Shown: positions 9,750-19,371, counted from the stretch's first letter. The stretch: DNA of 64,000 nt from Idiomarina sp. X4 (GCF_002808045.1 NZ_CP025000.1:682001-746000), one strand, 5' to 3'. Program-made: numbers and translations. The notes: generated by a model from the sequence alone, not told the origin.

Positions 9750-10721
9750 ATGGATATGCAGTCCATTAACGCATTAGCCAAAGACGACATGTTAGGTGTT
9801 AATGCGCTTATTGGTGAACAACTAAAATCCGACGTTGCCTTAATTAACCAGCTGGGTATTTATATCGTCAATAGCGGCGGTAAACGCCTGCGCCCTTTGC
9901 TGACCGTATTAACCGCCCGGGCACTGGACTATGACGGCAACGATCACCAAAAACTCGCCACCATTATAGAATTTATTCATACTGCAACACTCCTGCATGA
10001 CGATGTCGTCGATGAGTCAGATTTACGCCGCGGGCGCAAAACTGCAAACGCTGTATTCGGTAACGAAGCCGCCGTACTAGTGGGTGACTTTCTCTATACC
10101 CGCGCCTTCCAGCTAATGGTCGACTTAGACTCTCTGCGTATATTGCGTATTTTAGCGGACGCCACCAACATTATTTCCGAAGGCGAAGTATTACAGTTAA
10201 TGAACTGTAACGATCCCGATACCTCAGAAGCAAGCTACTTCGACGTTATTTACGGCAAAACAGCCAAGCTGTTTGAAGCTGCAACAGAGCTGGCGGGCGT
10301 ACTGACGGGTCAGAATGAAAAGCTCACCGCTCAATTAGCAGACTACGGTCGCTATTTAGGCACGGCTTTCCAACTGGTCGATGACCTATTAGATTACACT
10401 GCCGATAGTGATTCAATGGGCAAAAATGCCGGCGATGACTTAGCCGAAGGTAAACCAACGCTGCCGTTGCTATACGCCATGTGGCACGGCAACGAAACCG
10501 AGCAAAAGCTGATTCGTGAAGCGATTGAGCAAGGTGACGGACGTAAGCACTTACAAACCGTACTAACCGCTATGGAGCGAACGGGTGCTTTACAGTACAC
10601 CCGCGACAAAGCATTAAAAGCCGCCGAACAAGCGCGCGAATCCCTAAGCGAACTCCCCGACTCCGACTATAAACAAGCTTTACTCGCTCTAACCCATCTG
10701 GCAGTCGACCGAGTGGCGTAA
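9750..10721 (+). CDS. ispB: Octaprenyl (polyprenyl) diphosphate synthase
   Basis: Trans-prenyltransferase that makes the ubiquinone side chain from FPP and IPP. 323 residues, identical to the E. coli length. First aspartate-rich motif is DDVVDE, second is LVDDLLDY; also GGKRLRP at the N-terminus and GKPTLPLLYAMWHG. The start at 9750 (MDMQSINAL) matches the E. coli start (MNLEKINEL); the frame is open further upstream to a GTG at 9702, but that extension has no family counterpart. Confidence 0.96.
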   Translation: MDMQSINALAKDDMLGVNALIGEQLKSDVALINQLGIYIVNSGGKRLRPLLTVLTARALDYDGNDHQKLATIIEFIHTATLLHDDVVDESDLRRGRKTANAVFGNEAAVLVGDFLYTRAFQLMVDLDSLRILRILADATNIISEGEVLQLMNCNDPDTSEASYFDVIYGKTAKLFEAATELAGVLTGQNEKLTAQLADYGRYLGTAFQLVDDLLDYTADSDSMGKNAGDDLAEGKPTLPLLYAMWHGNETEQKLIREAIEQGDGRKHLQTVLTAMERTGALQYTRDKALKAAEQARESLSELPDSDYKQALLALTHLAVDRVA

Positions 10722-10767
10722 GCGGGCTTGGAGAAAGGAAATGCCTTGGGGGAGCGGGTTCTGTTTC

Positions 10768-10804
10768 GGAGGACGCCCGTGAATACATCCCTGTAGGGCT
10801 TGGG
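10768..10804. repeat. Structured intergenic repeat, type A, truncated (left half of core)
   Basis: Contains GGAGGACGCCCGTGAATAC and the TACA-TCCC-TGTA hairpin with flanking GCCC/GGGC, then stops at GGGCTTGGG. The second hairpin and right arm are absent; a type B element begins immediately after. It lies 47 bp after the ispB stop. Confidence 0.8.
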
Positions 10805-10805
10805 A

Positions 10806-10969
10806 GAGGGCAGATTGCTCACTTGTTTCGCTTGAGCATTGATAGCTTTTGTAGCGGAGACGCTACGAGCTCATCCACGAGGGCTTGACGAAGGCCATCC
10901 CTGGCCTTCGACACTCCGCGACAAAAGCTATCAACACTCATAACGCTCACAAATAAGCAACCTGCCCCC
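10806..10969. repeat. Structured intergenic repeat, type B copy 2 (complete)
   Basis: Core about 10856-10917 with hairpins CTCATCCACGAG and CGAAGGCC-ATCCCT-GGCCTTCG. Arms TTGATAGCTTTTGT / ACAAAAGCTATCAA pair exactly, and pairing continues outward with wobbles to GGGCAG/CTGCCC. It is in the opposite orientation to copy B1. It directly follows the truncated type A piece. Confidence 0.85.
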
Positions 10970-10983
10970 TTTTAGCCATTTCT

Positions 10984-11050
10984 GTAGCCTGATGCTATTG
11001 CATCAGGTGGGTGTTTAAGCGTCTCACCTGATGCAATAGCATCAGGCTAC
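10984..11050. repeat. Inverted REP pair (BIME-like)
   Basis: Two REP palindromes in opposite orientation: GTAG + CCTGATGC-TATT-GCATCAGG (10984-11007) and its mirror ending CTAC (11027-11050), separated by 19 bp. The GTAG heads face outward. It lies between ispB and mdh, which converge. Confidence 0.88.
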
Positions 11051-11072
11051 ATACCTTTCAGTAAGTAGCGCG

Positions 11073-11181
11073 GAAATGTTGGGGCGGCTATTACAGGAGC
11101 GTCGAAGGCCAAGGATGGCCTTCGTCGAGCGCTCATGGATGAGCTTGTAGCGTCTCCTGTAATAGCCGCCCCAATATTTTC
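11073..11181. repeat. Structured intergenic repeat, type B copy 3 (complete)
   Basis: Core about 11095-11158 with hairpins CGAAGGCC-AAGGAT-GGCCTTCG and GCTCATGGATGAGC. Arms GGGGCGGCTATTACAGGAG and CTCCTGTAATAGCCGCCCC are exact complements. Same orientation as B1. It ends 29 bp before the mdh stop. With the elements above it accounts for most of the 489-bp ispB-mdh gap; the leftover stretches show nothing recognisable. Confidence 0.85.
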
Positions 11182-11210
11182 AAAAGCGGATTGCTGAAAG
11201 TTTTTTCAGC

Positions 11211-12143
11211 TTAGCTGGCAAAGTCGATGCCTTTTTGGATATCGCCTTTCAGACCGTCGAGCATGTCGTCCATGCATTTTTGTTCGAAAGCACTTAGCTT
11301 GCCGTAAGACAGAATTTCTTCAGCGCCGTTTTTGCCTAAGCGTACTGGCTGCGCGAAGAACTTAGCGTTATCGCCCGGACCTTCTACGTAGGTACACTCA
11401 ACAGTGTCCTGACCTTGCAGGCCTTTCAGCAATGACAGAGCAAAGCGCGCTGCAGCCTGACCCATAGACAGGGTTGCTGAACCGCCGCCGGCTTTTGCTT
11501 CGACAACTTCCGTACCTGCATTCTGGATACGGTGAGTTAAGTCTTTAATTTCTTGCTCGGTAAACTCAACGCCTTCAACTTGTGACAGTAATGGCAGAAT
11601 CGTTGTACCGCTGTGACCACCTATAACGGGTACGTTCACGTTTTCTGGGTTCAAACCACGCAGTTCGCCAACAAAGGCTTCTGAACGGATAACATCCAGA
11701 GTGGTGACACCGAACAGCTTACGCTTGTCGTAGCAGCCTGCTTTTTTCAGAACTTCAGCAGCAATTGGCACGGTGGTGTTTACTGGGTTGGTAATGATAC
11801 CAACACAAGCGTCAGGACAGTTGTCTGCAACACCTTGTACTAAGTTTTTAACGATGCCTGCGTTCATGTTGAACAGATCAGAGCGATCCATACCTGGCTT
11901 ACGTGGTACGCCAGCAGGAATTAATACGATGTCGCTGCCAACTAATGCTGACGCAAGGTCGTCTTTCCCGAAGCCTGTGACTTTTACGTCGGTAGGGATA
12001 TGGCTTAGGTCAACCGCAACACCTGGAACTACTGGCGCAACGTCATACAAAGATAACTCTGAACCTGCTGGAAGTTGTGTTTTCAAAAGTAATGACAATG
12101 CCTGGCCGATACCACCGGCCGCACCTAATACGGCTACTTTCAT
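11211..12143 (-). CDS. mdh: Malate dehydrogenase
   Basis: NAD-dependent oxidation of malate to oxaloacetate in the TCA cycle, 310 residues (312 in E. coli). NAD-binding loop GAAGGIGQ at residues 8-15, substrate arginines in [22 protein letters not shown], and the catalytic histidine in [14 protein letters not shown]. Divergent from argR with a 185-bp shared upstream region, the same neighbourhood as in E. coli. Confidence 0.98.
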   Translation of the reverse strand: MKVAVLGAAGGIGQALSLLLKTQLPAGSELSLYDVAPVVPGVAVDLSHIPTDVKVTGFGKDDLASALVGSDIVLIPAGVPRKPGMDRSDLFNMNAGIVKNLVQGVADNCPDACVGIITNPVNTTVPIAAEVLKKAGCYDKRKLFGVTTLDVIRSEAFVGELRGLNPENVNVPVIGGHSGTTILPLLSQVEGVEFTEQEIKDLTHRIQNAGTEVVEAKAGGGSATLSMGQAAARFALSLLKGLQGQDTVECTYVEGPGDNAKFFAQPVRLGKNGAEEILSYGKLSAFEQKCMDDMLDGLKGDIQKGIDFAS

Positions 12144-12328
12144 CTCAGACTCCGTTTTGTTTGTCGATTAGAACTGCATAAACATGCAGAATTTGGTGCA
12201 AAACTGTACTTGAATACGCTGTTAAATACAACTGACCCGCCTTTTATAACAAAGCTCGAATAGCGTCACAGAATGCAGTAAACTGGTCGCATTATAGCAT
12301 AAAATGACAGTCAGGAAGCGGCACGATA

Positions 12329-12802
12329 ATGGTGAAAGATCAATTAATTGACGCCTTCAAAACGTTACTGCGTGAAGAACGTTACGGCTCACAAGGCGAG
12401 ATAGTTAACGTACTGAAAGAGCAAGGCTTTGAGAGTGTTAGCCAGTCAAAAGTGTCGCGTATGCTGAGTAAGTACGGCGCCGTCAGAACCCGTAACGCGA
12501 AGCAGGAAATGGTTTACTGTCTGCCGCCCGATTTAGCGGTGCCCTCGACTAAAGCACCATTAAGCCAACTTGTACTGGATATTCAGCATAATGATGTGAT
12601 GGTCATTATTCGCACCAGTCCCGGCGCCGCTCAACTCATTGCTCGTTTACTCGACTCGGTTGGTAAAAAAGAAGGCGTACTGGGAACCATTGCCGGCGAC
12701 GACACTATTTTTATCGCACCGGTGAAAGTACAGGATATTGACTTCACGCTGCAAAAAGTCAAAGAACTGTTTGCGAATCAGTCTGTACTGCCGTCTTCTT
12801 GA
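12329..12802 (+). CDS. argR: Arginine repressor
   Basis: Arginine-dependent hexameric repressor/activator of arginine metabolism, 157 residues (156 in E. coli). The N-terminal winged helix contains the conserved [12 protein letters not shown]; the C-terminal arginine-binding and oligomerisation domain has [14 protein letters not shown] and [10 protein letters not shown]. Its 3' end overlaps the 3' end of the convergent DyP peroxidase gene by 25 bp, so no terminator fits between them. No clear pair of ARG boxes was found by eye in its upstream region. Confidence 0.97.
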   Translation: MVKDQLIDAFKTLLREERYGSQGEIVNVLKEQGFESVSQSKVSRMLSKYGAVRTRNAKQEMVYCLPPDLAVPSTKAPLSQLVLDIQHNDVMVIIRTSPGAAQLIARLLDSVGKKEGVLGTIAGDDTIFIAPVKVQDIDFTLQKVKELFANQSVLPSS

Positions 12803-13734
12803 GTGCTCGGTAACTCACGGTTTTCAGATAAAAACCGTATCGACGGCACAAAGAAACTTGAATTTAACACCGCCTGAGAGTAATCCAGCACCGGATCATA
12901 CTGCCCTTGTTCATCGGCGTAGTAACGAGTCTTCAGCCACTCGACCACACTCTTTGGCGCATGAGAAAAATACATACCCAATAACCCTTGTTCACGTAAG
13001 TCTCCCCAGGGCATGTTCTGCCGCAACAAAGGTATTGGCTGCTCTTTCTTGTCCATCAACTTCGCTTTAGCGGCGTGGGTAACGCCATCAATCATTGCCT
13101 CCGGCAACCGTTCACCGGAGACTTTTTCCCGCCCCATGAGCTGCTCTTGTTTTTCAGGGCCTAAATAATCCCATCGGCGCAGGTCATAACGAATTTTCTG
13201 GACAAACAAATAACTGCCATCAACAAAGTCGCTATCGTCGTTTGCATTAATAAGCGCGGCCTGACGTTTACGCATGCCCCTTGGGTTATCCGGCGCATCA
13301 ATAAAGCCCAGCAGGTCACGCCCGTCTAAATAACGAAAAGAGCGGATTTGCTCTGCCACCTCAATGTCATAACCAAACCATTCCATAATGGTTCTGCCAG
13401 CGAGATAATTGGCGTCAAAGCGGTCACATCGAATATGGATAATAAGATCGAATGGTTGTCGCGGTGCTTCACGGTCGGCATCACTGAGCTCAGGAAAGGT
13501 CTGTAAGTGTAACGGTCGTTTATGCGGATACAGTATGTCCCAATATTCCGCCCCTATACCGACAAATCCCGTCAGCATGGCTTCCGAGAAACGGGCATCG
13601 AGGTCCTGGACAATAGAGGGAAACCTCGACAACTTGCGGCGTAAGCTCTCGACATCGTCACTCATGACATGACAAAACAAGGTTAAGCCGTGCAAATTTG
13701 GCTCGGCGTATATCCCTGATTGCGCTTTATCCAC
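12778..13734 (-). CDS. DyP-type heme peroxidase (YfeX-like)
   Basis: Predicted heme peroxidase of the dye-decolourising family, 318 residues, with no signal peptide, so probably cytosolic. The distal motif reads GFIDAPDNP (143-151): the catalytic Asp146 is present but the glycine of the family GxxDG motif is replaced by alanine. The proximal heme ligand is probably His220 in [10 protein letters not shown], and the distal Arg238 lies in LLRQNMPWG. Convergent with argR, sharing 25 bp, and divergent from the DUF885 lipoprotein gene. Confidence 0.88.
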   Translation of the reverse strand: MDKAQSGIYAEPNLHGLTLFCHVMSDDVESLRRKLSRFPSIVQDLDARFSEAMLTGFVGIGAEYWDILYPHKRPLHLQTFPELSDADREAPRQPFDLIIHIRCDRFDANYLAGRTIMEWFGYDIEVAEQIRSFRYLDGRDLLGFIDAPDNPRGMRKRQAALINANDDSDFVDGSYLFVQKIRYDLRRWDYLGPEKQEQLMGREKVSGERLPEAMIDGVTHAAKAKLMDKKEQPIPLLRQNMPWGDLREQGLLGMYFSHAPKSVVEWLKTRYYADEQGQYDPVLDYSQAVLNSSFFVPSIRFLSENRELPSTQEDGSTD

Positions 13735-13850
13735 CCTTTTCTCCCGTTTAACTATTATTATTGTGAGTTCACTGCATTGTTTTTTACATTAACTCATGCA
13801 AAAGGCATTATAGAATGCCTGTATTCGTTATGACACCGCAAGGAAAAATC

Positions 13851-15593
13851 ATGCGTAATCTGATTCTTATTGGAAGTTTATTAGGGTTAACCGCCTGCGC
13901 GACAACAACGTCACAGCAACCGACCCAACAAAACGTTGCACAACAGGGCGTTGCTGAGCAATTTCATCAGTTGGCAGACAGCATCTGGGAAGGTATGAAT
14001 GAATCCGGCGATACCGAGCTGACCGATATGTCCCCGGAGGCGCTTAAGGCTCGATACCAGAAACAGTCAAAGTGGCTGGAGCAACTGGACGCCATTAACG
14101 TGAGTCAGTTAAGCGATGAAGATAAAATTAACCACGCGATGATTCGCTATTCGCTAAAAAACCGTGTCGACGAATACCGCTTCAATGCGCATTACATGCC
14201 GCTAACCGCTGAAGGCAGCTTCCATAGTTCACTGGCGTTTATGCCGTCATACACGTCTTTTAACTCAGTTGAAGATTATCAGAACTATATTTCAAAGTTA
14301 CGCAGCATTCCGCGCTACATGGAGCAACAGACACACTGGCTAAGAAAAGCGATAGACGAAGGTTACACACAGCCAGCAGCAGCTATGGCAGGGTTTGAAG
14401 AGAGTATCTTGGCCTACATTGTTCAGGACGCCAAAGAAAGCGTTTACTTTTCGCCATTTGCACAGCAGCCCGGCTTTGTCGACGACGTTGAGTGGGAAGC
14501 ATTAAAAGCTGACGCAATAACCGCCATTGACGAGCAGGTTATGCCAGCGTACGACGACTATTTTACGTTTATGGTCACCGAATACTTACCGAACGCACGC
14601 GAAAGCGTTGGTGCCAGTGAACTGCCTAACGGTGAAGCGTTTTACCAAAACCGTATTAAGCATTACACCACACTGGATATGACCGCTGATGAGATTCATG
14701 AAATAGGCTTGCAGGAAGTCGCTCGTATTCGCGGTGAAATGCTCGAAGCCATTGAAGCAACCGGCTTTGATGGTGACTTTGACGAGTTCGTTGAGTTTCT
14801 GCGTACTGACGAGCAGTTTTATCCTGAAACCGCAGAAGAATTGTTGCACTATGCGGCTTGGATAGCGAAGAAGATGGATGGACAGTTACCTAAGCTGTTC
14901 AAAACCTTACCGCGTAAACCGTATGGCATTGCTCCTGTTCCTGAAGAGATTGCGCCGAAGTACACCACAGGCCGTTACTCAGGTAGTAACCGCGATGACC
15001 GCGCTGGTTTTTATTGGGTAAACACTTATGCATTAGACCGTCGTCCGTTATACCAGATGGAAGCGCTGACGTTGCACGAAGCAGTCCCGGGCCACCATTT
15101 ACAAAATGCCATTGCGGGAGAGTTAGAAGACTTACCTGAGTACCGTCAGCAGACTTATATTTCCGCGTTTGGCGAAGGCTGGGGTTTGTACTCTGAATAC
15201 TTAGGCCTGGAAGCCGGTTTCTATGAAGATCCATACAGTAACTTTGGTCGCCTAAGCTATGAAATGTGGCGTGCCGCACGCTTAGTGGTGGATACCGGTA
15301 TGCACGCTAAAGGCTGGAGCCGTGAGCGGGCAATGGACTTTATGGCCAACAACACCGCGTTGTCGTTGCATAACGTGAAAACCGAAATTGACCGTTACAT
15401 TACCTGGCCAGCTCAAGCGCTTTCTTACAAGCTGGGTGAGCTGACTATCAAACGCTTGCGCGCTGAAGCAGAGCAACAGCTGGGTGATAAGTTCGACATT
15501 CGGGAATTCCACGATGCAGTACTGGAAAACGGCAGCGTGCCACTGAAAGTGCTCGAGCAACACATCAACGACTGGATAGCTGAGCAGAAATAA
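13851..15593 (+). CDS. DUF885 family lipoprotein, putative zinc peptidase
   Basis: 580 residues. The start at 13851 gives a lipoprotein signal peptide (MRNLILIGSLLGLTAC, lipidated Cys16), with AAGGAAAAA just upstream; an ATG at 13815 would add 12 residues and spoil the signal. The mature part is a DUF885 protein with the metal-binding motif HEAVPGHH beginning at residue 409 (HExxxGH type), followed by FGEGWGLYSE, which may provide the third metal ligand. Peptidase activity is inferred from the motif. The stop codon lies at the edge of a structured repeat. Confidence 0.85.
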   Translation: MRNLILIGSLLGLTACATTTSQQPTQQNVAQQGVAEQFHQLADSIWEGMNESGDTELTDMSPEALKARYQKQSKWLEQLDAINVSQLSDEDKINHAMIRYSLKNRVDEYRFNAHYMPLTAEGSFHSSLAFMPSYTSFNSVEDYQNYISKLRSIPRYMEQQTHWLRKAIDEGYTQPAAAMAGFEESILAYIVQDAKESVYFSPFAQQPGFVDDVEWEALKADAITAIDEQVMPAYDDYFTFMVTEYLPNARESVGASELPNGEAFYQNRIKHYTTLDMTADEIHEIGLQEVARIRGEMLEAIEATGFDGDFDEFVEFLRTDEQFYPETAEELLHYAAWIAKKMDGQLPKLFKTLPRKPYGIAPVPEEIAPKYTTGRYSGSNRDDRAGFYWVNTYALDRRPLYQMEALTLHEAVPGHHLQNAIAGELEDLPEYRQQTYISAFGEGWGLYSEYLGLEAGFYEDPYSNFGRLSYEMWRAARLVVDTGMHAKGWSRERAMDFMANNTALSLHNVKTEIDRYITWPAQALSYKLGELTIKRLRAEAEQQLGDKFDIREFHDAVLENGSVPLKVLEQHINDWIAEQK

Positions 15594-15728
15594 TCATGAG
15601 CGCTTAGGTTATAGGGCCTCATGTGGAGGACGCCCGCAAGTACCTCCCTGTAGGGCTTGGGCAGCGCCATCCATGGCGCTGCACACCTCCACATGAGACC
15701 CTGTAACCATTTGTCGCTCGCACGATTA
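15592..15728. repeat. Structured intergenic repeat, type A copy 2 (complete)
   Basis: Arms GGTTATAGGGCCTCATGTGG and CCACATGAGACCCTGTAACC pair fully if two G-U pairs are allowed. Core 15625-15690 has GCCC-GCAAG-TAC-CTCCCT-GTA-GGGC and GCAGCGCC-ATCCAT-GGCGCTGC. The left edge overlaps the last bases of the DUF885 stop codon. Confidence 0.85.
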
Positions 15729-15747
15729 TTTCGCCCGTATTTAAAAC

Positions 15748-15819
15748 AATCCATAGCATTCGACACTCCGCCACAGAATTACTCAACACTCATAACGCTC
15801 ATAAGTGAACAACCTGCCC
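15748..15819. repeat. Structured intergenic repeat, type B, degraded right half
   Basis: Matches the right side of copy B2: TTCGACACTCCG, then CAACACTCATAACGCTCA and CAACCTGCCC, with no matching left side. It follows copy A2 directly. The remaining bases to the REP at 15889 show nothing recognisable. Confidence 0.7.
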
Positions 15820-15888
15820 TACCGACTTACAAGCGCACGGCTGACCAACACAGCACAATGACGCATTAGTTATGATAGAGAGATCGCA

Positions 15889-15912
15889 CCTGATGCAATA
15901 GCATCAGGCTAC
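15889..15912 (-). repeat. REP palindrome at the toxin 3' end
   Basis: CCTGATGC-AATA-GCATCAGG with CTAC at its right, so the GTAG head faces the toxin gene. The TAG inside GTAG is the toxin stop codon. Confidence 0.88.
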
Positions 15913-16241
15913 CCAATCATTATCTGATAAAGCAGATCTTGGGTATTCTGTTTCTGTCGAAGAAAAGCCATGACATAACTAGTCCTATCTTTCTCATCCA
16001 GGCGGAATAAGATCTTATAGTTATCCACGAGTATCACTCGATAATCAACTACGCCTAATGTCTCAAGCTCGTGGGAAACAGGAAATTGCAACGGATTGTC
16101 AGCTAGCTTATTTGCGGCGAAATCAAGGAGCTGCTTACCAAGTCGAATGGCTTCTTCGCCCCCAAGAAAGGATTCCATATAGCGAGATAAAGTAGCCAGT
16201 GTCTTATAGCTCAACTCAGTAAAATAAACATCGTATTCCAT
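15909..16241 (-). CDS. RelE/ParE-family toxin
   Basis: 110-residue small protein of the RelE/ParE fold, expected to be the toxin of a type II toxin-antitoxin pair. Typical features are an N-terminal helix pair followed by LGVVDYRVILVDNYKILFRLD, the central strands of the family, and a basic C-terminal stretch (FLRQKQNTQDLLYQ). Whether it cuts mRNA or poisons gyrase cannot be told from sequence. It follows the antitoxin by 9 bp. Its stop codon is supplied by a REP element. Confidence 0.85.
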   Translation of the reverse strand: MEYDVYFTELSYKTLATLSRYMESFLGGEEAIRLGKQLLDFAANKLADNPLQFPVSHELETLGVVDYRVILVDNYKILFRLDEKDRTSYVMAFLRQKQNTQDLLYQIMIG

Positions 16242-16250
16242 AAGTGAGGA

Positions 16251-16511
16251 CTAAAGCTCAAACTTCTTTGTGCTAAGCTCGCGCTCTAGCCTTTCTTTTG
16301 CTTCGCTAAGAGATAGAAGGTTCTGATTTCGAGTATCCCGTTCAGCCAAGTTCATCAATTTAAGTGTCGCAATAGCTTCGTCCCGTTGTCTAGCACTAGC
16401 TTCCGACTCAATACGATATACCGGATTTCCACCTTGAGTGACCACAATAGGCTCTTCGACATTCAGTGACGCCGCATTTTGCTTAATGTAACTAATGGTT
16501 TTTATCTGCAT
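16251..16511 (-). CDS. Phd/YefM-family antitoxin
   Basis: 86 residues from the ATG at 16511, which has GGAGAG 4 bases upstream; a further ATG at 16523 lies across that ribosome binding site and is less likely. N-terminal MQIKTISYIKQNAASL and VVTQGGNPVYRIES match the Phd/YefM DNA-binding fold; the polar, charged C-terminal part (KERLERELSTKKFEL) would bind and block the toxin. Probably autoregulated, with an AT-rich promoter region at 16512-16575. Confidence 0.85.
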   Translation of the reverse strand: MQIKTISYIKQNAASLNVEEPIVVTQGGNPVYRIESEASARQRDEAIATLKLMNLAERDTRNQNLLSLSEAKERLERELSTKKFEL

Positions 16512-16579
16512 AGTTCTCTCCAAACTGAACAGTCTAAATATAGACTATAAATAGACCATATACAAACCAGAATATCTCA

Positions 16580-16601
16580 CCTGATGTGAACATCAGGCTA
16601 C
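16580..16601 (-). repeat. REP palindrome, variant, upstream of the antitoxin
   Basis: CCTGATGT-GA-ACATCAGG followed by CTAC. Stem bases differ from the main form but both sides change together (C/G to T/A at the inner pair). Same orientation as the copy at 15889. Confidence 0.82.
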
Positions 16602-16613
16602 TGAATATCGGGC

Positions 16614-16640
16614 ACAAAAAAACCGCCGAAGCGGTTTTGG
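16614..16640 (-). terminator. Terminator downstream of acnB
   Basis: Minus strand: CCAAAACCGC-TTC-GGCGGTTTTTTT. A strong short stem with a T run, beyond the structured repeat that follows the acnB stop. Confidence 0.85.
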
Positions 16641-16648
16641 AGACATTA

Positions 16649-16782
16649 AGCTGGGAATGGAAACAACATTATGGTCGGTAACCGGAAGTGTCTGGCGCCA
16701 TGGATGGCGCCAGGCAAGCCTTACAGGGACGTACTTGCAGGCGTCTTCCTGTTACCGGCCATTATGTTTTCATTCCCAAGCA
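16649..16782. repeat. Structured intergenic repeat, type A copy 4 (complete, inverted)
   Basis: Arms GGGAATGGAAACAACATTAT and ATTATGTTTTCATTCCC pair with a one-base bulge and wobbles. Core 16684-16749. Its closing stem is GGAAG/CTTCC where copy A2 has GGAGG/CCTCC, its first hairpin has AGGC/GCCT where A2 has GGGC/GCCC, and the second is CTGGCGCC/GGCGCCAG. It touches the acnB stop codon. Confidence 0.85.
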
Positions 16783-19371
16783 TTAAGCCACGTTGATGGT
16801 TGGGATGATGTTTTCCTTGGCCGCTTTTTCGGCGTCGCGGAAGGCATCCATTTGGTCGAAGTTAAGATATTTATATACTTCGCCAGCCATCGAGTTAATG
16901 TCTTGTGCGTACTCCAAATACTCTTCAGGAGTTGGTAGGCGGCCTACAATAGCACCAACAGCTGCCAGCTCTGCCGACGTCAGGTAAACATTCGCGCCGT
17001 CACCTAAGCGGTTCGGGAAGTTACGAGTCGACGTTGACAGTACAGTTGCCCCCGCTTCTACACGAGCCTGGTTACCCATACACAGTGAACAGCCCGGCAT
17101 TTCAGTACGTACGCCGTTACGCGAATAGATATCGTAATAACCTTCGGTTTCCAGCTGTGCTTTATCCATCTTCGTAGGTGGTGCAATCCACAAACGAGTG
17201 TTCAGCGGATCAGAGTTCTTCTCTAACAGTTTACCTGCCGCACGGAAGTGGCCAATGTTAGTCATGCACGAACCAATGAACACTTCGTCCACTTTGTCGC
17301 CCGCAACTTCGCTTAAGAACTTAGCGTCGTCAGGGTCGTTAGGGCAACAAACGATTGGCTCTTTGATTTCGTCCAGGTCGATTTCGATAACTTCTGCGTA
17401 TTCTGCATCTTTATCCGCACGCGTCAGTGATGGGTTTTCAAGCCATTCTTCCATCTTACGAGCACGACGCTCAAGCGTACGCGCATCACCGTAGCCTTCG
17501 TTGATCATCCAACGCAGCATAGTGATATTAGAGCGCAAGTATTCGCTGACTGAATCTTCTGACAGGTTGATGGTACAACCCGCTGCAGAACGCTCTGCTG
17601 ATGCGTCTGACAGTTCGAACGCTTGCTCTACGGTCAGGTGCTCAAGACCTTCGATTTCCAGAATGCGACCAGAGAACGCGTTTTTCTTGCCACGTTTCTC
17701 TACAGTCAACAGGCCGTCTTTGATGGCAAACGCAGGAATTGCGTGAACCAGGTCACGTAGGGTAATACCCGGTTGCATTTTACCTTTAAAACGCACCAGT
17801 ACTGACTCTGGCATATCCAGCGGCATAACACCGGTCGCGGCGGCAAAAGCAACCAAACCAGAACCTGCCGGGAACGAAATACCTAATGGGAAACGCGTAT
17901 GCGAGTCACCACCCGTACCGACAGTATCCGGCAACAACATACGGTTCAGCCAGCTGTGGATGATACCGTCGTTTGGACGCAACGAAACACCACCACGGTT
18001 CATGATGAAGTCAGGCAGAGTATGCTGAGTTTCAACGTCAACTGGCTTCGGATAGGCTGACGTGTGGCAGAAGGACTGCATAACCAAGTCAGCGTTGAAG
18101 CCAAGACACGCCAGGTCTTTCAATTCGTCACGCGTCATTGGACCGGTGGTGTCCTGCGAACCTACAGTCGTCATCTTCGGTTCAACGTATGTGCCCGGAC
18201 GAACGCCTTCCATACCACAGGCTTTACCAACCAGTTTTTGTGCCAGGCTGTAACCTTTGTCACTAGATGCTGGCTGCTCAGGTGTCAGGAATAAGTCGCT
18301 GTGACCCAAACCCAGTGATTCGCGCGCTTTAGCCGTTAAGCCACGACCGATGATCAGGTTGATACGGCCACCGGCACGGACTTCGTCAAGAATAACGCGT
18401 GACGCATAATCGTACTCAGCGATAACGTCGCCCGCTTCGTTTTCAATTTTGCCTTCGTATGGGTAAATGGTAATAACATCACCCATATTCATTTTTTCGA
18501 CGTCGGCTTCAAATACCAACGCACCTGCGTCTTTCATGGTGTTGAAGAAGATAGGCGCGACTTTGCCGCCAATACAGATACCGCCCGCACGTTTGTTCGG
18601 CGTACCCGGCATGTCTTCACCGATGTTCCAAAGAACCGAGTTGGTAGCTGACTTACGTGAAGAACCGGTACCGACTACGTCACCGACAAAAGCAACCGGG
18701 TGACCTTTTTCTTTCAGCTCTTCTATTTGCTTGCCGGCATCCGTAATGCCTTCGCGCGGCATTTTGTACATGGCTTTAGCGTGCAGCGGGATATCAGGAC
18801 GTGACCACGCATCTGGCGCTGGAGACAAGTCGTCAGTATTGGTTTCGCCAGTCACTTTAAAGACGGTCGCTTTTATTTGGTCAGCCATTTTGTCACGGCT
18901 GGTGAACCACTCACCTTCAGCCCATGACTCAACCACTTCTTTGGCCAGTTCGTTGCCGGCTTTCATTTTTTCTTCTACGTCATGGAAAGCGTCGAACATC
19001 AAAATGGTGTGTTTTAATTCTTCGGCGGCTAAGCGACCCAGTTCAGCGTCGTCTAACAGAGCAACCAAGGTTTCGATGTTATAACCACCGTGCATATTGC
19101 CCAGCAATTTAACAGCGTTTTCTTTGCTGATAACCGGGCTTTGTATTTCGCCTTTTACCAGTGCACTTAAAAAGCCAGCTTTTACATAAGCCGCTTCATC
19201 AACACCTGGTGGTACACGCTCAGACAGTAGCTCGACTAAGAAGTCTTCTTCACCTGCGGGTGGATTCTTCAGTAGTTCAACAAGATCGGCTACTTGTTCG
19301 GCGTTTAATGGCTTCGGAGGGATGCCCTCTGCGGCACGCTCTTCCACGTGCTGACGATACTCTTTAAGCAC
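16783..19371 (-). CDS. acnB: Aconitate hydratase B
   Basis: Bifunctional aconitase/2-methylisocitrate dehydratase with a 4Fe-4S cluster, main TCA-cycle aconitase. 862 residues (865 in E. coli). The N-terminal HEAT-like domain begins [16 protein letters not shown]; the swivel domain follows ([12 protein letters not shown]), then the catalytic domains with cluster cysteines in GSCMTNIGH and GCSLCMGNQ. Monocistronic by layout: a 151-bp upstream gap (19372-19522), a repeat and a terminator downstream. Confidence 0.98.
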   Translation of the reverse strand: MLKEYRQHVEERAAEGIPPKPLNAEQVADLVELLKNPPAGEEDFLVELLSERVPPGVDEAAYVKAGFLSALVKGEIQSPVISKENAVKLLGNMHGGYNIETLVALLDDAELGRLAAEELKHTILMFDAFHDVEEKMKAGNELAKEVVESWAEGEWFTSRDKMADQIKATVFKVTGETNTDDLSPAPDAWSRPDIPLHAKAMYKMPREGITDAGKQIEELKEKGHPVAFVGDVVGTGSSRKSATNSVLWNIGEDMPGTPNKRAGGICIGGKVAPIFFNTMKDAGALVFEADVEKMNMGDVITIYPYEGKIENEAGDVIAEYDYASRVILDEVRAGGRINLIIGRGLTAKARESLGLGHSDLFLTPEQPASSDKGYSLAQKLVGKACGMEGVRPGTYVEPKMTTVGSQDTTGPMTRDELKDLACLGFNADLVMQSFCHTSAYPKPVDVETQHTLPDFIMNRGGVSLRPNDGIIHSWLNRMLLPDTVGTGGDSHTRFPLGISFPAGSGLVAFAAATGVMPLDMPESVLVRFKGKMQPGITLRDLVHAIPAFAIKDGLLTVEKRGKKNAFSGRILEIEGLEHLTVEQAFELSDASAERSAAGCTINLSEDSVSEYLRSNITMLRWMINEGYGDARTLERRARKMEEWLENPSLTRADKDAEYAEVIEIDLDEIKEPIVCCPNDPDDAKFLSEVAGDKVDEVFIGSCMTNIGHFRAAGKLLEKNSDPLNTRLWIAPPTKMDKAQLETEGYYDIYSRNGVRTEMPGCSLCMGNQARVEAGATVLSTSTRNFPNRLGDGANVYLTSAELAAVGAIVGRLPTPEEYLEYAQDINSMAGEVYKYLNFDQMDAFRDAEKAAKENIIPTINVA

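Noticed and set aside
11192..11208. CTGAAA...TTTCAG hairpin just before the mdh stop side as a terminator
   Set aside because: Stem is short and AT-rich with the T run in the loop rather than after it; the neighbouring structured repeat is a better candidate for 3'-end function.
12144..12328. ARG boxes upstream of argR
   Set aside because: Only single weak half-matches to the consensus were found; not enough to call an operator.
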